Shown: positions 52,831 to 60,470 of the stretch, one piece after another
Position numbering within the stretch: position 1 is the first letter of the stretch
How the letters are laid out: every line of letters begins with the position of its first letter
NCBI GenBank assembly: GCA_019186985.1
Contig: JABARQ010000013.1
Span: 214,176 to 278,175 of the forward strand
From: Prosthecobacter sp.
GTDB taxonomy: Bacteria; Verrucomicrobiota; Verrucomicrobiia; Verrucomicrobiales; Verrucomicrobiaceae
DNA length: 64,000 bases
Direction: 5' to 3'
Program-made: the position numbers and the translations under genes
The notes under the pieces: generated by a model
Databases searched by the model: none
Told to the model about the DNA's origin: nothing
The model's input: the letters and a program-made list of their open reading frames with translations, nothing else

Positions 52831-54093
52831 TTAACGGCGGGAGTTGAGGGTGGCCACGGTGTCGTAGATGATGGTGATCATCATGTAGGCCATGACGCCG
52901 ACCAGGCCGGCCATGACCAGGATGATCATGGGCTGGAGCATGGCCATGAGCTTCTCCAGGCTCTTTTCCAGCTCGCGACCGCAGCGGTCGGCGGCCCGGC
53001 GCAGGGTGCCGCTGATGTCCCCCGTGTGCTCGCCGATGCGCACCATTTCCAGCAGGTTGGTCGGGAAGAGGGTGGTCTTCTCCAGCGACCTGGAGAGGGC
53101 GGTGCCGTCGCGCACGCCGTCGATGACGTTGACGAGCTGCTTCTGGATGAAATGATTGGCGGAGATTCTCGCGGCCAGTTCGAGGCCTTTGAGCAAGGGC
53201 AGGCCTCCGCCTGTGAGTGAGGCGAGGGTTTCCAGGAACTGGGTGTGGAAGTTGGCCATCAGCACGTTGCCGAAGAAGGGGATCTTGAGCTTGGTCTCAT
53301 CCCAGACGGGTTTGCCCTGCTTCGAGCCGGACCAGACCCAGAAGAGCAGGAAGAGCAGGGCGCCACCCGCCAGCAGCATCCACCAGTAGCTGCGCATGAA
53401 GGCGGAGAAATCGAGGATGATCTGGACGCCCTTGGGAACCCCTCCGCGCATCCGGGACATCATGCCGCTGAGGCGCGGGATCAGGAAGGTGGTGAACAGG
53501 ACTGTGACGGCCACGGCGGAGAAACCGAGGAAACCCGGGTAGATCAGGGCCACCGCCACCTGGCTCTTCAGTTCGCGCACCTTCGCCAGATACTGCCCCT
53601 GGCGCTTCATGGATTCGGACAGGGAGCCGCCCGCCTCACCCGCCGCCGCGACGGCGCAGTAAAGTTCGTTAAACGAGGGTGATGTCTGCTTCAGCGCGTT
53701 GCTGAAGGGATGACCTTCACGGATGAGCGAGCCCAGCCGGCTGGCGATGCGGTTGTGGGTGGCGCCGGCCCCCTTGCCCTCCATCAGCTTCAGGGCCTGC
53801 TCCAGGCGCATGCCGGCCTCCAGAAGCTCGGCCAGCTCCTCGGTGAAAATCTGCAGCTGCCTGCCGCTGATCTTGAGCGGTCCTGACGTTTCGGTTTCCG
53901 CGGCCTTGCCCTTGGCCGAAGTGGCCGCCTTGACGCCGCGCACGCTGGTCTTGACCGCACCCTCCTTCACCTGGAAGGGACGCAGGCCGCGGCCGGTGAG
54001 CTGCCTGACGGCGCTGGCCTTGTCCGGTGCATCGATGGAGCCTGAAACATCGCGTCCTGCGGCATCCGAAGCTTGATAGGCAAAGGTGGGCAT
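52831..54093 (-). CDS. gspF: Type II secretion inner-membrane platform protein GspF
   Basis: 420 residues. It has the GspF/PilC layout: an N-terminal cytoplasmic part starting MPTFAYQASDAAGRDVSGSI, a first F-domain (ISGRQLQIFTEELAELLEAG), membrane helices (FSAVAVTVLFTTFLIP, WWMLLAGGALLFLLFW), a second F-domain (FLETLASLTGGGLPLLKGLE) and a final helix (MIILVMAGLVGVMAYMMITI). It anchors the GspE ATPase to the membrane and assembles the pseudopilus. Position between gspE and gspG is conserved in the family. Confidence 0.92.
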   Translation of the reverse strand: MPTFAYQASDAAGRDVSGSIDAPDKASAVRQLTGRGLRPFQVKEGAVKTSVRGVKAATSAKGKAAETETSGPLKISGRQLQIFTEELAELLEAGMRLEQALKLMEGKGAGATHNRIASRLGSLIREGHPFSNALKQTSPSFNELYCAVAAAGEAGGSLSESMKRQGQYLAKVRELKSQVAVALIYPGFLGFSAVAVTVLFTTFLIPRLSGMMSRMRGGVPKGVQIILDFSAFMRSYWWMLLAGGALLFLLFWVWSGSKQGKPVWDETKLKIPFFGNVLMANFHTQFLETLASLTGGGLPLLKGLELAARISANHFIQKQLVNVIDGVRDGTALSRSLEKTTLFPTNLLEMVRIGEHTGDISGTLRRAADRCGRELEKSLEKLMAMLQPMIILVMAGLVGVMAYMMITIIYDTVATLNSRR

Positions 54094-54118
54094 GGGCGGG
54101 TCGAACTTCCTTCGGGGA

Positions 54119-55828
54119 TCACTGTTCCGACTCCGCCACGGTCACGCTGATGACCTCGTCGATGGAGGTGTTGCCGGCGAGGATCTTGCGGACGCCGTAT
54201 TCGCGCATCGGACGGTAGCCGTCCTTGTAGGCCTGCTGATAAAGCTGCTGGCTGCTCGCACGGTGGGTGATCAGCTCCCCCATCGCCGGAGTGATGCGGA
54301 CGAGTTCGTAGATGGACATTCGTCCCTTGTAACCCGTGCTGCGGCAGGCTTCGCAGCCGCCTTCCTTCGGCCGGTAGACCGTGCTGCGCAGGGGGGCGCT
54401 GTATTGGAGCTCGCGCAGCCGGCTTTCTGCGTCCGGATCCGGCTGGCGGCACTCCTGGCAGAGGACTCGCACCAGCCGCTGGGCGATGAAGGCGCGCACG
54501 GAGCTGGAGACCAGGAAGGGCTCCACCCCCATGTCAATCAGGCGCATGATGCCGCCCAGCGCGTCGTTGGTATGTAGAGTGCTGAAAACCAAGTGGCCGG
54601 TCAGCGCGGCGCGGATGGCGATCTCGGCAGTCTCCAGGTCGCGCATTTCCCCGATCATCACGACGTTGGGGTCGCCGCGGAGGATGGAACGCAGGCCGGT
54701 GGCAAAGCTCAGGTTGATCTCCGGTCGCACGGCGATCTGCACGACGCCCGGCAGCTTGTTTTCCACCGGATCCTCAATGGTGACGATGCGGCGGTGTTCG
54801 GTGTTGAGCTGGCTGAGGAAGGTGTAAAGCGTGGTCGACTTGCCGGATCCGGTCGGGCCGGTGACGAGGATGATGCCGTTCGGCTTCTTCAGCAGGCCTT
54901 CGACCTCGGACCTCAGGTCGGGCTCGATGCGCAGGCGGTCGAGGTTGAACTTCTCCTGGCCGAGGAGACGCAGCGAGACGCTTTCCCCCTCGACGCTGGG
55001 GATGGTGGCCACACGGACGTCGATGAACTGCCCACCCACCTGGAGGTTGATGCGTCCGTCCTGGGGCAGGCGGCGTTCGGCAATGTCTAGCTTGGCCATC
55101 ACCTTGAGCCGGGCGATCACGGACTGCTGGAGCGCCTTGATGTTCTCCGGCACCGGAACTTCACGAAGCCTGCCGTCGATGCGGTAGCGCATGCGCAGCT
55201 TGTCCTCCATGGGCTCGACGTGGATGTCCGTTGCATGCTGCTCCAGGGCTTCGCGGATCACGGTGTTGACGAACTTCACCACGGAGGCCTCCTCGTCATC
55301 GGCGTCGATGATGTTGGCCTCGTCACGCTGTTCGAGGTCGGCTCCATCCACGTCACGGCCCTTGAGGATCTCCTCGAAGGTGTCGGCGCCGACGCCATAG
55401 AAGTCACGCATGGCGTTGAGGAGGCGTTTGCGCGGGGCGATCTCAAGGCGCACCGGGGAATCCACCTCGCGGGCAACGGCCTGGTGGGCGATGAGATCAA
55501 ACGGATCGTAGCCGGCGATCAGCAGCTTTTTTGCGTTACTGCCCTCTTCCTGAAGGATTTTCAGGGGCAGCAGCCGGTGTTTCAGGGCGACTCGCGGCGG
55601 CAGCAGCCGCTTCAGTTCCGGCGCATCGGCGGAATCGGGGATGGGATTGGCGACAAAGCCCAGGCCGATGCGGGTGGCGAGCTGGGAGAGAAAGGCTTCC
55701 TCGTCGATGCTGCCCAGGTCAAGAAGCTGGTTGATGACGGAGGAGCTGGGGGTGGCGGCGGGAAGGGGAATGCCTGCGCCTCCGGAGGCCTCCAGACACT
55801 GCACAAGGGATTGCCGAATGTTGCTCAT
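54119..55828 (-). CDS. gspE: Type II secretion ATPase GspE
   Basis: 569 residues. The N-terminal domain precedes the AAA-like ATPase core: Walker A TGPTGSGKSTTLY (about residue 323), Asp box and Walker B in VVMIGEMRDLETAEIAIRAA, and His box TGHLVFSTLHTND. A zinc-binding domain has two CxxC pairs (CQECRQPD and GGCEACRSTGYKGR). It powers pseudopilus assembly in the cytoplasm. ATG 55828 is used; a GTG lies directly before it (55831). The unknown gene upstream ends 6 bp before this ATG. GEMRD with Met is a small departure from the usual GEIRD. Confidence 0.93.
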   Translation of the reverse strand: MSNIRQSLVQCLEASGGAGIPLPAATPSSSVINQLLDLGSIDEEAFLSQLATRIGLGFVANPIPDSADAPELKRLLPPRVALKHRLLPLKILQEEGSNAKKLLIAGYDPFDLIAHQAVAREVDSPVRLEIAPRKRLLNAMRDFYGVGADTFEEILKGRDVDGADLEQRDEANIIDADDEEASVVKFVNTVIREALEQHATDIHVEPMEDKLRMRYRIDGRLREVPVPENIKALQQSVIARLKVMAKLDIAERRLPQDGRINLQVGGQFIDVRVATIPSVEGESVSLRLLGQEKFNLDRLRIEPDLRSEVEGLLKKPNGIILVTGPTGSGKSTTLYTFLSQLNTEHRRIVTIEDPVENKLPGVVQIAVRPEINLSFATGLRSILRGDPNVVMIGEMRDLETAEIAIRAALTGHLVFSTLHTNDALGGIMRLIDMGVEPFLVSSSVRAFIAQRLVRVLCQECRQPDPDAESRLRELQYSAPLRSTVYRPKEGGCEACRSTGYKGRMSIYELVRITPAMGELITHRASSQQLYQQAYKDGYRPMREYGVRKILAGNTSIDEVISVTVAESEQ

Positions 55829-55834
55829 CACGAT

Positions 55835-56554
55835 TCAAGGCGCCTTCGGCAGGGCTTCCAGGGGAAACAGGCTGGGGTCGATGATGCTGCCGTCCTCCTG
55901 GATGGTGTTGACCTGGGCTTGGACGGGAATGGAGCCCTGGTCGGGGGCGTAGCCGTATTTTTCCAGGAGTTCGGTGATGTAGGCGGTGGCCAGCTGCTGG
56001 GAGGTGAAGTGCTGGGTGACGATGCCTGTCAGGTCCTCGCGCAGGGTTCCGGTGATCAGGGCGCTGCCGATCATGCCAATCGAGCCGTCTTCAGCAGGTC
56101 CCTTGTCGGATTCATCGTCCGCCGCCATGAGCCGTCCGCTGAGGTTCTCGGCCACACGCAGCACCTTGGGGCTGCCATCAGGGCCGTCAAGCAGCAGGGA
56201 GCGGTTCAGGTGGCCTGAGGCGGTGTAAAGCGCCTGGGAGTTGCCCGCGACGGCCAGGGCGGAGAAGGCGGCCTTGCGTTGGGTGGAGTTGGCGGCCAGG
56301 AAGAACTTCGCGCCGCCGTCCGCCACGGCATAATACTGCCCGCCCTCATCGGTGGTCAGGACCAGGGTGGCTGCTCCGCCGTTTGCGGGAGCCACCAGAT
56401 AGGCGCTGCGGTAGCTGGTGAAATTCACCGATTCAGCCTCCGGAGTGAACTGAAGCTCGTAGACAAGCCATTGTGCCTGACAGGCCGCCGCCCCCGCCAG
56501 CCACAGGGTGGCGACGAGCATGAAGGCTGGGAAAAATCGTGCGGTTGGAGGCAT
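55835..56554 (-). CDS. Exported hypothetical protein, first gene of the type II secretion operon
   Basis: 239 residues; family not recognised. A signal peptide (FFPAFMLVATLWLAGAAACQA) is followed by a beta-rich body (WLVYELQFTPEAESVNFTSY, AYLVAPANGGAATLVLTTDE) and an acidic C-terminus. It ends about 6 bp before gspE, so it is in the same operon and likely acts in the periplasm with the secretion machinery; it occupies the place where gspC or gspD often stands but resembles neither. Its divergent neighbour is the DUF1501 gene. Confidence 0.7.
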   Translation of the reverse strand: MPPTARFFPAFMLVATLWLAGAAACQAQWLVYELQFTPEAESVNFTSYRSAYLVAPANGGAATLVLTTDEGGQYYAVADGGAKFFLAANSTQRKAAFSALAVAGNSQALYTASGHLNRSLLLDGPDGSPKVLRVAENLSGRLMAADDESDKGPAEDGSIGMIGSALITGTLREDLTGIVTQHFTSQQLATAYITELLEKYGYAPDQGSIPVQAQVNTIQEDGSIIDPSLFPLEALPKAP

Positions 56555-56721
56555 GAAGGCGCGTTTTGTAGCCGCAACAGACTCCTTTGTCGAGCGGCGC
56601 GTTGAAACGGCGGAGTGACCTTTTTGACCCGTGTCCGTGCTTCAGGACACTGGAGGGGCCCGGCCTTCGCCGCAACCAATTCTGTGTTCATGAGTTCAAG
56701 GCCGGGAATCCCTTGTCCGCC

Positions 56722-58161
56722 ATGACCTCACCCTCCTTCAGCCGACGCGCCTTCCTCAGGAACACCAGCAGCGGCTTCGGCTACCTGGCCTTTGCCGCGC
56801 TCGCCCGGCAGCAGGCGCTGCGCGCCGCTGAATCCGCCGCCGTATCCGCCGGTCCTCTGGCACCGAAAAACCCGCCTCTTCCGGCACGCGCCAAACGGGT
56901 GATCTTCCTGTGCATGCAGGGTGCCCCCTCCCATGTGGACCTGCTGGACTACAAGCCGAAGCTCGTCGCCGATTCCGGCAAAAGCGCGCCTTCGATCGCG
57001 GGACGTTACGGCCAGGCGAAGCTGATGAAGTCCCCCTGGAAGTTCAGCCAGCATGGCAAAAGCGGCCTGTGGATCTCCGAGCTTCTGCCCGGCCTGGCCA
57101 GGCATGCCGATGACCTCTGCGTGGTGAACTCGATGACCACCGACCTGCCGGCGCACCCGCAGGCCTTCACCCAGCTTCACACGGGCACGACCCAGTTTGT
57201 CCGGCCTTCGCTGGGGTCATGGATCTTGTACGGCCTGGGCACGACGAATGAAAACCTGCCCGGCTTCATCACCATCAACCCTCCGGCCAACGCCACGCGC
57301 ACCTTTGGCAGCGCGTTCCTGCCTGCCATCTACCAGGGCACCAAGGTGGGAGGCAACGCCCTGCCCGGTGGTGCGGCCTTTGCCCGCCGGTTTGGCGCAG
57401 GCGGCCAGGAGCAGGCTAGCATCGCCAATATCAAAAATGACCGCTATTCGACCGACGCCCAGCGCACCCAGCTCGACCTGGTGCAGGCGCTCAACAAGTC
57501 GCGCATGGCCCTGGACGGCGGCGTCAGCGCCGAGGTCGAGGGCGTGATCGAGTCCTATGAACTCGCCTTCCGCATGCAGGCCGAGGTTCCGAAGGTGCTC
57601 GACCTGAGCAAGGAGTCGGCGGCGACGAAGGCGCTCTATGGCATTGATGAGGCGGAGACGGAGACCTTTGGCAAGCAGTGCCTGATGGCCAGAAAGCTGG
57701 TCGAGGCCGGGGTGCGCTTTGTTGAGATCACCCACGGCAACTGGGACCAGCATTTCAACCTGAAGGCGCAGCTGGAGCGCAACACCCGGGCCATTGACAA
57801 GCCGGTCGCCGGACTGCTGGCCGACCTGAAGGCGCGTGGCTTGCTGAAGGACACCCTGGTCATCTGGGGGGGCGAGTTCGGGCGCACGCCGCACAGCCAG
57901 GGAGAGGACGGCCGTGACCACAACAACAAGGGCTTCACCCTTTGGATGGCAGGCGGAGGCGTCCGGGGCGGCATGAACCACGGCATGACCGACGACTACG
58001 GTTACGAGGCCGTGCTGAACAAGATGCATGTCCACGACTGGCACGCCACCGTCCTGCACCTGCTTGGCCTGGATCACGAACGCCTCACCTATCGCTACGC
58101 CGGCCGCGACTTCCGTCTCACCGACGTCTATGGCACGGTGGCGAAGGAGATCCTGGCCTGA
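56722..58161 (+). CDS. DUF1501 family protein, Tat signal
   Basis: 479 residues from ATG 56722. The N-terminus SFSRRAFLRNTSSGFGYLAF has a twin-arginine motif and hydrophobic core. The body shows DUF1501 features: RVIFLCMQGAPSHVDLLDYK, DLCVVNSMTTDLPAHPQAF, WGGEFGRTPHSQGEDGRDHN (near residue 383) and a C-terminal DWHATVLHLLGLDHERLTYR. The fold is thought to be alkaline-phosphatase/sulfatase-like. These genes usually follow a DUF1549/DUF1553 partner, which is not in the window. The frame is open further upstream, but the Tat motif fixes the start. Confidence 0.9.
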   Translation: MTSPSFSRRAFLRNTSSGFGYLAFAALARQQALRAAESAAVSAGPLAPKNPPLPARAKRVIFLCMQGAPSHVDLLDYKPKLVADSGKSAPSIAGRYGQAKLMKSPWKFSQHGKSGLWISELLPGLARHADDLCVVNSMTTDLPAHPQAFTQLHTGTTQFVRPSLGSWILYGLGTTNENLPGFITINPPANATRTFGSAFLPAIYQGTKVGGNALPGGAAFARRFGAGGQEQASIANIKNDRYSTDAQRTQLDLVQALNKSRMALDGGVSAEVEGVIESYELAFRMQAEVPKVLDLSKESAATKALYGIDEAETETFGKQCLMARKLVEAGVRFVEITHGNWDQHFNLKAQLERNTRAIDKPVAGLLADLKARGLLKDTLVIWGGEFGRTPHSQGEDGRDHNNKGFTLWMAGGGVRGGMNHGMTDDYGYEAVLNKMHVHDWHATVLHLLGLDHERLTYRYAGRDFRLTDVYGTVAKEILA

Positions 58162-58195
58162 GCCGTTGATCATCCCGGTGATGATGGCGGGTGCA

Positions 58196-60145
58196 TCAGC
58201 GCCAGGGCCTGGCTCCCGCCACCGCAAGGTGCTGGCGTTGCGTCTCCACATGCAGCATCGCCCCGTCGTGCCAGGCGTTGAGAATCATGTCGCGTGAGTC
58301 AATGCACCCCAGCAGCCGGCCATGCGCATCCAGCTGCCTCAGCTGATGCCTGCCCAGAAGCACACACCCGTCTCGAAGAGGCAGCACTTCATCCGTCTGG
58401 CCGGTGTCGGCCAGGGCTTCCAGCGCACCGTCCCGCACGATGTAAAGCCGGGTGGCGGTGCGGATGAAAAGTCTGCCCTCATCATGGACCAGCTGGAACA
58501 CGCTGGCACCGACATCCAACACGCGAAGCGACTGCCCCTTCTCATCCAGCTCGAGGATTTTGCCCGATGTGCCGGCGATGAACATGCGGTTGCCGGTCTG
58601 TGAAAAGGCCGCTGCATAGACCCAGTCGGGATCCGGAATCAACGCGTCATCAATCGCCTCCAAAGGCGGCTGGCCGGTGTCCTCCAGCCCTGCCACCAGC
58701 TGCATCGCCTGGTTGATCTGCTGCATCTTCGCGGTGGCCTCAGCCGTCGAGTTCACATCAGGATGCCACTGTCGTGCAAGCTGGCGGTAACGCCGTTTCG
58801 CCTCCTCCGGGGTGAACGGGTAGCTCAGGCCCAGAACATCCAGGGAGTGCTGCACGTCGTCTTCGCTGCCCTCATCAAAGCTGAGGGTCAGGACGTCGCG
58901 TTTCAGCAATGGCAGGCGAACACCCCACTGAACCGTGCCATCCATGCGGATGCACCAGGCTTCATCCGCGATGGTGATGAGGTAGGATTGCAGCTGCGGG
59001 TGCAGTGTGAAACAGCGATGGAAGCGATGCAGTTCGCTTGGCTGGATCTTCAGCCGCCTTGCCTGCGCCCGTGTCTCGGGTGCGGAGGCTTGATCGGTCT
59101 CGAAGACGGGCTCGCCCGATTGGTCAAAGACATGCAGGGTGCTCCGATTTGAGAAGATTGCGAGGTGTCCGCTTTGAAGGAGCGGCGTGCAGCGGATGAT
59201 GCCAAAAGGCAGATCCTTGCAGAAGTGGCGCTCGCCCTTCGAGCTGCAGAAGATCAACCCTGCCGGACGTTCCGCGCCTGGCTGACGCGGGGCGTTCCAA
59301 TGGGCGCTGCCGCCGGACCAACGTGCCGAGTATTTGAAGGCTGCCGGCCACTGTTCCGCCTTCGGGAGGGGTCTGGCTTCCATCACGCGCCAGCCTTTGC
59401 CCGAGACACGGAAAGCTTCCTGGATGCCTGGCGCAGGAGCGACTTCGTGCCACTTCGGAGATCGAGGGAAGGCGCTGATGGAAGTGTCGGCCCAGGTCGC
59501 CCGGCGCGCCTTGATCACAACTCCCTGCCGATGCGAGGCCGGAGTCTTTGCGGGAGCGGGAGACGCTGCCTTGCCGGGATGGAGGATCCACGTCTTCCCC
59601 TCGCGTTTCCGGGTGATGCGCCCCGCCTTTTCCAGCCAGTCGAGGGCGGTGCTGAGAACCCGGCCGGATTCGCCTGGGAACGAGGCCTTGACCCTGTCCT
59701 GCCGAAGCCCGGGCTGCTCCTCCACAAGGCGTTCCAGGGATCGGAATCGTTTTCTCGCGTGCTCAAATGCAGCGGGTGCGCCACGACGGTCTTGGAGTTC
59801 TTTCTCGCCTCGGATGACTTGTTCGAGCCTTTTCAGGGACGCCTTGTCGTCCAGCAAGGCGAAGATCTGGCCGCCGCTGTCGATGACCGGCACCATGGGA
59901 GGCATGAAGAAATCCATGCCGTTGGCCTTGTCCTGCTTCCTGGCTTCCTGGATGAAACCGGCGAGGTGCTCGATCCCGATCAGCGCCTGGGTCGCCGCAT
60001 CCCGGTAACGTCGCGTGGCCATGGCCTCATCGAAGGCGGTGAGCGCCTCGAAGTAGGCGTCGCTGTGGGGAGTAGATGAACGTTTGCGTCGCGGTTCGAC
60101 ATCCTGGGGGGTGGCGCGGAGCGATTTTGGCGAGGCCTTCGACAT
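58196..60145 (-). CDS. J-domain protein with winged-helix-like N-terminus and propeller-like flanks
   Basis: 649 residues from ATG 60145 (a TTG lies further upstream). The N-terminal quarter is helical and basic; residues about 150-200 (RVLSTALDWLEKAGRITRKR) look like a winged helix. Then comes a region of short strands (IRCTPLLQSGHLAIFSNRST, SYLITIADEAWCIRMDGTVQ), resembling beta-propeller blades. A complete J-domain follows (YPFTPEEAKRRYRQLARQ, then WHPDVN with intact HPD near residue 460). The C-terminus returns to blade-like strands (RMFIAGTSGKILELDEKGQ). The HPD motif implies interaction with a DnaK-type chaperone in the cytoplasm. The client is unknown and the architecture is unusual. 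Confidence 0.75.
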   Translation of the reverse strand: MSKASPKSLRATPQDVEPRRKRSSTPHSDAYFEALTAFDEAMATRRYRDAATQALIGIEHLAGFIQEARKQDKANGMDFFMPPMVPVIDSGGQIFALLDDKASLKRLEQVIRGEKELQDRRGAPAAFEHARKRFRSLERLVEEQPGLRQDRVKASFPGESGRVLSTALDWLEKAGRITRKREGKTWILHPGKAASPAPAKTPASHRQGVVIKARRATWADTSISAFPRSPKWHEVAPAPGIQEAFRVSGKGWRVMEARPLPKAEQWPAAFKYSARWSGGSAHWNAPRQPGAERPAGLIFCSSKGERHFCKDLPFGIIRCTPLLQSGHLAIFSNRSTLHVFDQSGEPVFETDQASAPETRAQARRLKIQPSELHRFHRCFTLHPQLQSYLITIADEAWCIRMDGTVQWGVRLPLLKRDVLTLSFDEGSEDDVQHSLDVLGLSYPFTPEEAKRRYRQLARQWHPDVNSTAEATAKMQQINQAMQLVAGLEDTGQPPLEAIDDALIPDPDWVYAAAFSQTGNRMFIAGTSGKILELDEKGQSLRVLDVGASVFQLVHDEGRLFIRTATRLYIVRDGALEALADTGQTDEVLPLRDGCVLLGRHQLRQLDAHGRLLGCIDSRDMILNAWHDGAMLHVETQRQHLAVAGARPWR

Positions 60146-60470
60146 GCGTAAGGAGGGATCCACACCCCAGGCAACCAAGGGCGCGGCGCCATGATGATTT
60201 CACGCGGGTTGAAATCCAGGAGATTCATCTGCCAGAAGGGAGCACCCGCGCTCCCTTCGATTCAGTTTCGCTCGCACACCATGAATCCCGGTTTCAGGCC
60301 CGCTTTGAAGGGGTTTCGCAGCGAGGAAGGCGTCGTGGCTTGCCCTGCGCGGCTTGAGCGAAGGTGAGGCGCAAAGCCAGTCGTCGAGGAGTTCACGCGG
60401 CAGCGAATCGGCGAGGCTGGAGGTGTCGAGTCTGTAAGCTGGTTGATTTCTGACCCCATTTCCTCCTCGG
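60146..60470. other. Intergenic region between the dehydrogenase and J-domain genes
   Basis: 325 bp without a credible gene. It contains a perfect hairpin, GAAGGGAGC (60235-60243) with GCTCCCTTC (60250-60258) around a 6-base loop, which may end the upstream dehydrogenase transcript, though no T-run follows. Promoter for the J-domain gene probably lies in the remaining sequence. Confidence 0.45.

Noticed and set aside
58169..58185. Short inverted repeat ATCATC/GATGAT between convergent genes
   Set aside because: Only six AT-rich base pairs and no T-run, too weak to call a terminator.
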